Assembly (NCBI GenBank): GCA_030592985.1
Contig: JAUVIB010000231.1
Coordinates: forward strand, 1 to 5,777
Length of the DNA: 5,777 bases
Direction of reading: 5' to 3'
Origin: Calditrichaceae bacterium
GTDB taxonomy: Bacteria > Calditrichota > Calditrichia > Calditrichales > Calditrichaceae
Position 1 is the stretch's first letter. Each line of letters opens with the position of its first letter. This document shows positions 1-5,777 of this stretch, piece after piece. The notes below the pieces were generated by a model. That model had not been told where the DNA came from and did not search any database. It saw nothing but the letters and a program-made list of their open reading frames with translations. The translations under genes were made by a program, and so were the position numbers.

Positions 1-192
1 CAGGTTGGCCTTGGTGTATTAGTTGGTGATATTAGGCAAGGTAAAGTTTATATCGAATTGAACCCACAATTCAAAGATAATAACTTACTACTTTCAGGCA
101 TAATAGAAGATAATAAGTATTCTGGTGAATGGGCATGGACTAGTTATATCGGCATTACTAATCGGGGCATGTTTAATGCTATAAAAAAGTGA
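1..192 (+). CDS. 3' end of an unrecognised protein gene (C-terminal 63 residues)
   Basis: Frame 1 is open from the first base to a TGA at 190-192 and gives 63 residues; the start lies outside the window. I do not recognise the family. The visible tail is rich in Gly, Asn and aromatic residues and looks beta-stranded. It contains the segments GKVYIELNPQ and GEWAWTSYIGITNRG and ends in MFNAIKK. Tails of the kind G-x-W-x-W/Y-x-x-x-x-G-(I/V)-T-N-x-G-x-F occur in small secreted or lipoprotein-like hypothetical proteins, but that is a memory of the pattern and not a search result. The only in-frame Met is near the end, so this is not a small complete gene. No strong terminator follows; a weak bulged hairpin lies at 211-226. 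Coding status is likely from the open frame and coherent composition; function is unknown. Confidence 0.6.
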   Translation, partial: QVGLGVLVGDIRQGKVYIELNPQFKDNNLLLSGIIEDNKYSGEWAWTSYIGITNRGMFNAIKK

Positions 193-464
193 TAAAACTT
201 CATAGTCTGACTTACCGCAGGTTAAGCATTTACTAATTTATATACCAACTTCAAGGATTTTTATACAAAATAGAATTCAATTGGGATATTTGTTATTCAA
301 AAAAGATGAAACTAAGCTATAAAACTTCTCAACAGTCATTTCCTGTTCTAATGATTATTCACTATTTATACCCTCAATACCTATCATAAATCTAATTAAT
401 GACAAATATTTTTTATCTATATTTAAAAAATTACTATATTAACTTTTCTATTTAAATAGTGTCC
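193..464. other. AT-rich intergenic region without a recognisable gene
   Basis: This stretch between the partial gene and the palindromic element is strongly AT-rich and holds no convincing ORF or RNA gene. Near its right end is a perfect 12-bp palindrome, CTATTTAAATAG (448-459), just outside the large palindrome at 465-601. A promoter for the downstream symporter gene may lie here or in 602-645, but I cannot single out a convincing -35/-10 pair in such AT-rich sequence. Confidence 0.6.
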
Positions 465-601
465 GAAAGAAAAGTACATGTCCGTCATTGCGAATTGGGA
501 TTTATCCCGATGTGGCAATCCCACATGGATGATATAACCTACTGTTTTTTAATGGGATTTCTCCCTATGGTCGAAAAGACGAAAAAAGAGACTTTTCGTT
601 C
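465..601. repeat. Large imperfect palindrome, REP/MITE-like extragenic element
   Basis: Two nested pairs of arms can be read directly. The outer arms, 465-475 (GAAAGAAAAGT) and 591-601 (ACTTTTCGTTC), pair at 10 of 11 positions. The inner arms, 483-493 (CGTCATTGCGA) and 571-581 (TCGAAAAGACG), pair at 9 of 11. Inside there is a 7-bp hairpin at 494-500/505-511 with a 4-base loop (one G-T pair), flanked by ATTGC (487-491) and GCAAT (515-519), which can pair as an alternative. A second small hairpin, GGGA/TCCC, lies at 554-557/562-565. The segments 517-523 and 553-559 are also exactly complementary over 7 bp. The ends CGTCATTGCGA and GGTCGAAA resemble those of dispersed extragenic repeats I recall from many bacterial genomes. 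No transposase is present, so if mobile it would be non-autonomous. The element ends 58 bp before the sglT start and could form part of its leader RNA. Confidence 0.65.
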
Positions 602-659
602 AGGTACTAAATATAGAAAAAATCAAATAAGGCCATAGTCATTATAACGGAGATTAAGC

Positions 660-2297
660 ATGAATTTTTCCATTGTTGATTATATTGTATTTATTGGTTA
701 TATCGTTATGATCATTTCTCTTGGTTTATGGGTATCACGGGATAAGAAAGGTCATCAAAAAAATACGGAAGATTATTTCCTTGCCGGTAAGTCGCTCCCC
801 TGGTGGGCTATTGGCGCATCGCTGATTGCCGCTAATATTTCCGCGGAACAATTTATCGGAATGTCCGGATCCGGATTTGCTATCGGCCTGGCCATTGCCA
901 CTTATGAATGGATGGCTGCTTTTACTTTAATTATTGTAGGAAAATTCTTCCTTCCTATTTTTATCGAAAAAAAATTATATACGATTCCACAATTTATTGA
1001 GCAGCGTTTCAGTACTAATTTAAAGACCATTCTCGCTGTTTTCTGGATATCTTTATTTATATTTGTAAATCTGACTTCTGTCCTGTTTCTTGGCGCTAAA
1101 GCAATCGATACAATACTCGGCAGTGGTGACGGAAGCATGATTGTCTATGCTATTATCGGATTTTGTTTTATTGCTGCTGCTTATTCAATATATGGTGGTT
1201 TGGCTGCAGTGGCCTGGACAGACGTCCTTCAGGTGGTTTTGTTGATTATCGGTGGATTGATTACCATGTTTGCCGCTTTGGAAGCTGTAACGCCCGGGGG
1301 AGGTATTATCAATGGGTTTAATCACTTATTGACCCATGCCGGTGATAAATTTCATATGATTCTTAGTCGGGATAATCCACAATATTTTAATTTACCCGGT
1401 ATTGCCGTTCTAATCGGCGGGATGTGGGTTGCCAATCTTTATTATTGGGGTTTTAATCAGTATATCATCCAACGTACTTTAGCGGCAAAATCTCTAAAAG
1501 AAGCACAAAGGGGTATTATTTTTGCCGGAATTCTAAAACTTATTATTCCCTTAATCGTTGTTATTCCCGGTATTATTGTGTTTGTTATGTTTACACAACC
1601 GGAGGGAACGGCTATTATTCCGGGAGTTAATGAAGCTTTTCAACTTCCTGATGGTGGTATAAACTTTGATAAAGCTTATCCCTGGTTGATTAGTGTATTT
1701 ATCCCGACAGGCTTTAAGGGTTTAGTACTGGCTGCTCTTGTAGCTGCTATTGTATCCTCTCTTGCATCAATGCTCAATTCTACTTCAACGATTTTTACAA
1801 TGGATGTTTATAAGCCTTTTATCAATAAAGGGGCTAGTCAAAAAAATATGGTAAATGTCGGACGTACTACCGCTGCTGTTGCACTGGTTATTGCCGGATT
1901 TTTAGCACCCCTTCTCGGGAATATTCCACAGATGTTCCAATATATACAGGAATATACCGGCTTGGTAAGTCCCGGTATTCTCGCTGTCTTTTTAATGGGC
2001 TTATTCTGGAAAAAAGCAACCAATAAGGGTGCAATAATTGGGGTTATCTCTTCAATACTTGTCGCGCTTCTGCTTAAAAGCGCCGTCGTTGATTTACCGT
2101 GGATGGATCAAATGTTTTATACCATGCTAATCACCATGGCCATAATTGCAGGGGTTAGTCTGACAACATCAGAAAATGATGATGATCCAAAGAGTATATC
2201 TTTAACCTCCAAAATCTTCAAAACGGATCCTGTTTTTAATATCGGGGCTTATGCTATTATTACCATAATTGTAGTTCTATACGCCATATTCTGGTAA
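660..2297 (+). CDS. sglT: Na+/sugar symporter, vSGLT-like (SSS/SLC5 family)
   Basis: A 545-residue inner-membrane transporter that couples Na+ entry to uptake of glucose/galactose-type sugars. It resembles the Vibrio parahaemolyticus symporter vSGLT (about 543 residues) along its whole length, including the signatures LAGKSLPWWAIGASLIAANI (41-60) and QYIIQRTLAAKS (267-278). Aligning by motif, the known vSGLT sugar contacts are all kept: N59, Q64, E83, N259, Y262, W263, K293 and Q430. The Na+ site is kept too: I60, A363, S366 and S367. About 14 membrane helices are expected, starting with residues 7-25. The loops near residues 154-160 and 312-336 differ most from vSGLT. The ATG at 660 is chosen because GGAG (649-652) lies 7 bases upstream and the N-terminus matches the family. 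The gene stands alone, with no sugar kinase or glycosidase beside it, and ends in a strong hairpin. Family assignment is very secure; the exact sugar is inferred. Confidence 0.95.
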   Translation: MNFSIVDYIVFIGYIVMIISLGLWVSRDKKGHQKNTEDYFLAGKSLPWWAIGASLIAANISAEQFIGMSGSGFAIGLAIATYEWMAAFTLIIVGKFFLPIFIEKKLYTIPQFIEQRFSTNLKTILAVFWISLFIFVNLTSVLFLGAKAIDTILGSGDGSMIVYAIIGFCFIAAAYSIYGGLAAVAWTDVLQVVLLIIGGLITMFAALEAVTPGGGIINGFNHLLTHAGDKFHMILSRDNPQYFNLPGIAVLIGGMWVANLYYWGFNQYIIQRTLAAKSLKEAQRGIIFAGILKLIIPLIVVIPGIIVFVMFTQPEGTAIIPGVNEAFQLPDGGINFDKAYPWLISVFIPTGFKGLVLAALVAAIVSSLASMLNSTSTIFTMDVYKPFINKGASQKNMVNVGRTTAAVALVIAGFLAPLLGNIPQMFQYIQEYTGLVSPGILAVFLMGLFWKKATNKGAIIGVISSILVALLLKSAVVDLPWMDQMFYTMLITMAIIAGVSLTTSENDDDPKSISLTSKIFKTDPVFNIGAYAIITIIVVLYAIFW

Positions 2298-2303
2298 AAT
2301 GAC

Positions 2304-2338
2304 AGCAGAGAACAATCTTCATAAGATTGTTCTCTGCT
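2304..2338. terminator. Bidirectional intrinsic terminator between convergent genes
   Basis: A perfect 16-bp stem (2304-2319 with 2323-2338) closes on the 3-base loop CAT. It starts 6 bases after the sglT stop codon and lies 8 bases after the stop of the minus-strand DUF971 gene. On the + strand it is followed by TATTTATT (from 2339), a moderately U-rich tail. On the minus strand the following bases read TGTCATTTTA, a weaker tail. Its place exactly between two convergent genes supports a shared terminator, more efficient for sglT. Confidence 0.88.
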
Positions 2339-2346
2339 TATTTATT

Positions 2347-2700
2347 CTAACCCAATTTTAACGGTCCTTCAATTCGTATCGTCCTGTTTTTTTCACATTC
2401 GTCACATTGGCATAATTCCCGGAGTTTTTCATAGGTATAAATGCCGGTTTTATGCCCATCGCTAAAATGGAAATTTATAGCATAATTTCCATACTTGCTC
2501 CAGCTTAGTATTTTTATGGATTTTTTATGCAGTTTAAGCATTTTATAGACAGTTTTATTGTTATCGCCATCTCTTCTCTCACAACTGGCGCAGGGGCAAA
2601 ATTCTCGCAGATGCTGAGCAAAATATAGACTCTCATGGTTGTCATCCCATTTTATGGTTATAACTTCATCACTAATCTGGTCTATATTAACGGGTTTCAT
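2347..2700 (-). CDS. DUF971 (GBBH-like N-terminal domain) protein, stand-alone
   Basis: A 117-residue soluble protein of the DUF971 family, the domain found at the N-terminus of gamma-butyrobetaine hydroxylase and fused to or encoded near other proteins in bacteria. Family signs are W18-D-D-N-H-E-S (18-24), LREFCPCASCE (31-41), YGNYAINFHFSDGHKTGIY (70-88) and LRELCQCDECE (93-103). In human BBOX1 the equivalent domain binds zinc through three Cys and one His; C35, C37, C40 and H83 are the likely counterparts here. A second CxCxxC (C97, C99, C102) follows, and the two motif regions resemble each other. There is no oxygenase or Mrp-type ATPase domain, so it is not an enzyme of carnitine synthesis. 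The ATG at 2700 has GAGAG (2708-2712, minus strand) 7 bases upstream. It lies 85 bp downstream of pepT on the same strand. Family is clear; the biological role is unknown, with metal or Fe-S related functions only a guess. Confidence 0.88.
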   Translation of the reverse strand: MKPVNIDQISDEVITIKWDDNHESLYFAQHLREFCPCASCERRDGDNNKTVYKMLKLHKKSIKILSWSKYGNYAINFHFSDGHKTGIYTYEKLRELCQCDECEKNRTIRIEGPLKLG

Positions 2701-2785
2701 ATTTTTACTCTCTTAATTGATAGTATCGGAATTTCTTAAATAATGTGTAAGTAGAACAACTCACCAATCACTATTTACTATTCTT

Positions 2786-4021
2786 TCAGCTTTTTTCAAC
2801 CCATATTTGAACCAAATTAATAATTGTTTCCACCGCTTTTTCCATATCCTGAATTGAAATCCACTCTTTCTGACTATGGAAATTATGACCACCTGTAAAA
2901 ACATTAGGGGTGGGTAAGTCCATATAGGAAAGACGCGCACCATCCGTACCGCCGCGGATAATATTTTTAATGGGCTCCACTCCACTACGTTTAACCGCTT
3001 CTAAAGCATACTCTACCACTTTCGGATGCTCATCAATTTTATATTTCATGTTTCGGTAGGATTCCTTAATTTCCATGGACAGAGAGGCCGGAGTGTATTT
3101 CCCTGATAATTCATTACAAATGGTTTGCAGAAATTCTTCTTTTTCCTTTAAACCTTCCACTGTAAAATCACGGACTAAAAAGACGATTTCTGTATTTTCC
3201 ACAGAACCCTTCATGGCATGGGGATGTAAATAACCTTCTCTTTTCTCCGTGGTTTCGGGTGATAAACGGTCTTTTGGCAGTCGCTCAAGCAATTCAGAGC
3301 CAATTTTAATACCATTTATCATCTGATTTTTCGCATATCCGGGATGAACATTAACACCTTTGATAGTGATAATGGCCGTATCGGCACAAAAAGTTTCATC
3401 CTCTATTTCACCAACCGTTTCACCATCTATAGTATAGGCGTAATCAGCGTCAAACTGCTTTACATCAAAATGCTCGGTACCGGTTCCTACCTCTTCATCC
3501 ACCGTAAAAGCAATTCTGAGTTTACCATGTTTTATTTCCGGATGTTCAATGAGATAGGTGAGGGCACCTATGATTTCGGCAATTCCCGCTTTATTATCCG
3601 CTCCGAGGAGCGTTGTTCCGTCTGTGGTAATGATATCATGTCCAATACATTGTTTAAGCGCCGGATTTTGTGCAAATTCAATCACCTGGACCGGGTCATT
3701 CTTTAAAACAATGTCACCGCCCTGATAGTTTGCATTAATGATGGGATTAACATCTTTCCCGCTTACTTCAGGCGATGTATCCACATGGGCAATAAGTCCG
3801 ATAGTAGGGACCTTTTTATCGGTATTGGCAGGTAAAGTGGCAAATACATAGCCGTGTTTGGTTAGTTCTACATCTTGCAGTCCCAATTCATTTAATTCTT
3901 TTACGAGATGCCTGGACAGGTCTAACTGTTTCATCGTACTTGGATAGGTATCTGATTCTTCACTGGATTGAGTATCAAATTTTACATAGGTTAAAAACCG
4001 GTCTAAAAAAAGATGTCGCAT
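2786..4021 (-). CDS. pepT: Tripeptide aminopeptidase (peptidase T), M20B family
   Basis: A 411-residue cytoplasmic zinc peptidase that removes the N-terminal residue from tripeptides, close to the usual 405-410 residues of PepT. The dizinc site is complete: H79 and D81 in IAHVDTSP, D142 in TLLGADNKAGIAE, the catalytic pair E176-E177 in FTVDEEVGTG, D199 in TIDGE, and H382 in GGHNFHS near the C-terminus. These line up with H78, D80, D140, E173, E174, D196 and H379 of the E. coli enzyme. The segment HPGYAKNQMING begins the inserted dimerisation/lid domain, and RGGTDGARLSYMDLPTPN is the family signature of the returning catalytic domain. The start is set by AAAGGA (4028-4033, minus strand) 6 bases before the ATG and by the standard N-terminus with FLDRFLTYVKFDTQS. 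A CRP-like inverted repeat lies 30-46 bases upstream. The kinase gene lies 85 bp upstream and DUF971 85 bp downstream, all on one strand. Confidence 0.96.
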   Translation of the reverse strand: MRHLFLDRFLTYVKFDTQSSEESDTYPSTMKQLDLSRHLVKELNELGLQDVELTKHGYVFATLPANTDKKVPTIGLIAHVDTSPEVSGKDVNPIINANYQGGDIVLKNDPVQVIEFAQNPALKQCIGHDIITTDGTTLLGADNKAGIAEIIGALTYLIEHPEIKHGKLRIAFTVDEEVGTGTEHFDVKQFDADYAYTIDGETVGEIEDETFCADTAIITIKGVNVHPGYAKNQMINGIKIGSELLERLPKDRLSPETTEKREGYLHPHAMKGSVENTEIVFLVRDFTVEGLKEKEEFLQTICNELSGKYTPASLSMEIKESYRNMKYKIDEHPKVVEYALEAVKRSGVEPIKNIIRGGTDGARLSYMDLPTPNVFTGGHNFHSQKEWISIQDMEKAVETIINLVQIWVEKS

Positions 4022-4050
4022 AAGTTATCCTTTCCTTTTTCTTAAAAATG

Positions 4051-4067
4051 TGTGAATATAAATCACA
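4051..4067. promoter_or_regulatory. Possible CRP/FNR-type operator upstream of pepT
   Basis: The arms TGTGA (4051-4055) and TCACA (4063-4067) form a perfect 5-bp inverted repeat with a 7-base AT-only spacer, in the 85-bp gap between the kinase stop and the pepT start. The arms equal the CRP consensus half-sites, but the classical spacer is 6 bases, so this is an imperfect match. In enteric bacteria pepT is known to respond to FNR-type control, which makes the position suggestive. In AT-rich DNA a chance occurrence is quite possible. Confidence 0.25.
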
Positions 4068-4106
4068 AAGTATATATTTCCTGATTTCTTAACTAAAACT
4101 GAGTTA

Positions 4107-5777
4107 TCAATTATTTTGATCTGTCCGGCCTTCAAAAGGGAATGTATAAGTAAATTCTGTGAACTGCCCTTTTTCATAATTAATATCAAATTTTCCGTTT
4201 TTCTTTTTAACTTTTTCCTGTATAATATCCATTCCCACCCCTCGTCCGGAAATCATATTACTTGAATCCGATGTGGATATTCCAGAATAGAAAATAGCCA
4301 TAGCAATTTTTTTCTCATCCCATTGTTCAACTTCTTCTACTTTCCATTTGTCGGACTTTAAAACTTTTTCCTTGATTTTATCAATTTGCAAGCCGCGTCC
4401 GTCATCACGTATGGTTATACCAACCGAATTATCTGTTTTAAAGGTAAGTATTTCAATGGTTCCTTCCGTAGGTTTCCCATGTTCCTCGCGTTCAAGTGGA
4501 AGTTCGATTCCATGAGCAATAGAGTTCCTAAGTGATTGTACAATAATATCCCTAATGAGAAATTTATCTTGTCTCGGTATCATATTTATATCAAAATTCT
4601 GATGGTTTATTTTAATCTTTTTATTAAGTTCTTTACTTTGTTCATCAACCAGTCTTTCAAAAGCTTCCATATAGCGCTGATTTTCATAGCCCCGGTTCAT
4701 ACGCATATGTTTATGAATATTACTGATTTTATTAAGCAAATTATTTACAATGTTTAATGAATCTACCAAAGACGTCAGATGGTGCTTTAGAGAAGAAACC
4801 TGGGATTCACTGATAGATCCATTGTTACGGATATCGCTTAACTCGTCTTCGAAACGATGAGCAAGTTTCGCAAAGAAATTTAATCCCAATAAACTGGCAT
4901 TTCCTTTTATTGAATGAACGGACCGGTAAACTGTATCTAATTGATCTTCGTTGATCTCTTTAGCCTTTAATGATAAAATCTGTTTAGTATTATTAATCTC
5001 TGTATTAACCAATGTTATAAATTCGTCCAGCATTTGTGGCTCGACATTAAGCAGGTTGAGCAGCCAGTTAATCTGTTTATTTTCTTCTTCTTCTGAGTTT
5101 TTCAATTTTTGTGACAATATTACCTGCTCTGTAATATCTCTTACAGTAACAATCAACGAAAGAGATAAAGCGTTATCATCGAAAATACGTCTGAAACGAA
5201 AGGTTAAGTATTTATGATTTACTCCTTGCTTAAATTCAAATTTTACTTCGGAGAGAGGATTTAAATCATCCAATATATCTTCATCCACATCTCTTTGAAA
5301 GAGCAGATCTAAGTAATTTTTAACATCAGTCAGGTGATCATCCGATATTTTTTCTTTTAATATGGAAAGAAAAGATACTTTTGCCAGGCTGGTTTCTTCA
5401 AGGATCGATTCAAGTATAGCAGAATTTTGCTCTCCGAAAACAAATTCGCTGTTAAGTAAAAACAGACCTTCTTCCACATTATTTAATATATCATCGGTCT
5501 CTTTTTTACTTGCCTGAAGGCGTCTTCCCCTGCGAATTACATGCATTGCGAGGTAAATACTTAAAGCTAACAATATGAAAATAGGGATTAAGAATTCTGC
5601 TTTTTGCCAAAAGGGAGGTTCAACATTAAAAGTAACTTTAGCCGACTCTGTTGCTACATTAAAATCCCCATCTCTTGCACGTACTTCAAAGGTGTGTGAA
5701 CCTTTGCTTAAGGATAAAAATAAGTTACTCGTTTTATAGTCAAATGGCGTCCATTCCTCGTTATCCATGCGATATGA
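4107..5777 (-). CDS. Membrane sensor histidine kinase, Y_Y_Y/PAS/HPt/CheA-like ATPase, N-terminus beyond window
   Basis: The frame is open to the right edge (three codons, S-Y-R, precede the Met at 5768), so 556 residues of a longer protein are seen. Numbering from that Met: the end of a Y_Y_Y beta-sandwich domain lies at 1-52 (HTFEVRARDGDFN, then PPFWQ). One membrane helix spans about 59-78, followed by Arg/Lys-rich RRGRRLQASKK, which places the kinase part in the cytoplasm. A PAS-like domain covers about 90-215 (ILNNVEEGLFLLNSEF to VTVRDITEQ). An HPt domain at about 240-350 carries the phospho-acceptor H285 in HSIKGNASLLG. The CheA-like ATPase at about 395-545 has the N box at N415 (RNSIAHGIELP), G1 at DDGRGL (455-460), YSGISTS (494-500) and G2 at GRGVGMD (508-514). 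No HisKA H-box, CheW or receiver domain follows. Such proteins often begin with periplasmic propeller repeats, which would lie beyond the edge. The signal and partner regulator are unknown. Confidence 0.9.
   Translation of the reverse strand, partial: SYRMDNEEWTPFDYKTSNLFLSLSKGSHTFEVRARDGDFNVATESAKVTFNVEPPFWQKAEFLIPIFILLALSIYLAMHVIRRGRRLQASKKETDDILNNVEEGLFLLNSEFVFGEQNSAILESILEETSLAKVSFLSILKEKISDDHLTDVKNYLDLLFQRDVDEDILDDLNPLSEVKFEFKQGVNHKYLTFRFRRIFDDNALSLSLIVTVRDITEQVILSQKLKNSEEEENKQINWLLNLLNVEPQMLDEFITLVNTEINNTKQILSLKAKEINEDQLDTVYRSVHSIKGNASLLGLNFFAKLAHRFEDELSDIRNNGSISESQVSSLKHHLTSLVDSLNIVNNLLNKISNIHKHMRMNRGYENQRYMEAFERLVDEQSKELNKKIKINHQNFDINMIPRQDKFLIRDIIVQSLRNSIAHGIELPLEREEHGKPTEGTIEILTFKTDNSVGITIRDDGRGLQIDKIKEKVLKSDKWKVEEVEQWDEKKIAMAIFYSGISTSDSSNMISGRGVGMDIIQEKVKKKNGKFDINYEKGQFTEFTYTFPFEGRTDQNN

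Noticed and set aside
211..226. Small hairpin CTTACC/GGTTAAG after the first partial gene, as a terminator
   Set aside because: The stem has only six pairs with a bulge, and no T-run follows, so it is too weak to call.
279..287. AATTGGGAT, also present at 493-501, as a second copy of the palindromic element
   Set aside because: Only nine bases are shared, in AT-rich sequence, without the arms that define the element; chance is the simpler explanation.
643..648. TATAAC as a -10 box for sglT
   Set aside because: It directly abuts the GGAG ribosome binding site, leaving no room for a leader, and no matching -35 box is seen.
902..1138. Minus-strand open frame of 78 codons inside sglT
   Set aside because: It lies wholly inside the well-supported symporter gene on the opposite strand, has no family resemblance and no sign of its own ribosome binding site; a coding shadow.
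2768..2782. Short repeated AATAGT-like units on the minus strand just after the pepT stop
   Set aside because: Only two near-copies in AT-rich DNA with no hairpin potential; not enough to call a repeat or signal.
3344..3706. Plus-strand open frame of 120 codons antisense to pepT
   Set aside because: It overlaps the conserved catalytic core of pepT, and its translation shows no domain-like pattern; a shadow of the real gene.
4951..5217. Plus-strand open frame of 88 codons antisense to the kinase
   Set aside because: It lies over the PAS-to-HPt part of the kinase, its Ser/Leu/Ile-rich translation is what the reverse of such a gene gives, and there is no supporting start signal.

Overview
The window looks like a stretch of ordinary chromosome from a low-GC, Gram-negative-type bacterium. 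The clues are a periplasmic Y_Y_Y sensor domain on a membrane histidine kinase, a close relative of the Vibrio Na+/sugar symporter vSGLT, a stand-alone DUF971 protein and AT-rich intergenic DNA. This mix is common in the Bacteroidota/FCB-like phyla and related marine lineages. However, three genes have clear Shine-Dalgarno sites, which is atypical of classical Bacteroidota, so I do not assign a phylum.

Layout, left to right. Bases 1-192 are the 3' end of an unrecognised gene on the + strand. Bases 193-659 are a long AT-rich non-coding region holding one clear structure: an imperfect palindrome of about 137 bp (465-601) built like a dispersed REP/MITE-type repeat. Next comes the complete sugar symporter gene sglT (660-2297, +). 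A strong 16-bp hairpin (2304-2338) then separates it from the convergent minus-strand genes.

The minus strand, in transcription order from the right edge, carries three genes. First is a sensor kinase, cut off at its N-terminus by the window edge, with the order Y_Y_Y, membrane helix, PAS-like, HPt, CheA-like ATPase. Then come pepT (tripeptide aminopeptidase, M20B) and a small DUF971 protein with two CxCxxC motifs. The two gaps between them are each 85 bp and hold no strong terminator, so co-transcription is possible but not shown. pepT and DUF971 each have their own good ribosome binding site.

Functionally the window mixes nutrient uptake (sugar import), peptide breakdown and environmental signalling. 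The sequence gives no proof that these genes form one pathway. I see no CRISPR array, tRNA, rRNA, transposase or defence system. The items most worth a second look are the 465-601 palindrome, the kinase with its HPt-based phosphorylation chemistry, and the duplicated metal-binding-type motif in the DUF971 protein. I did not find a convincing new multi-gene system.
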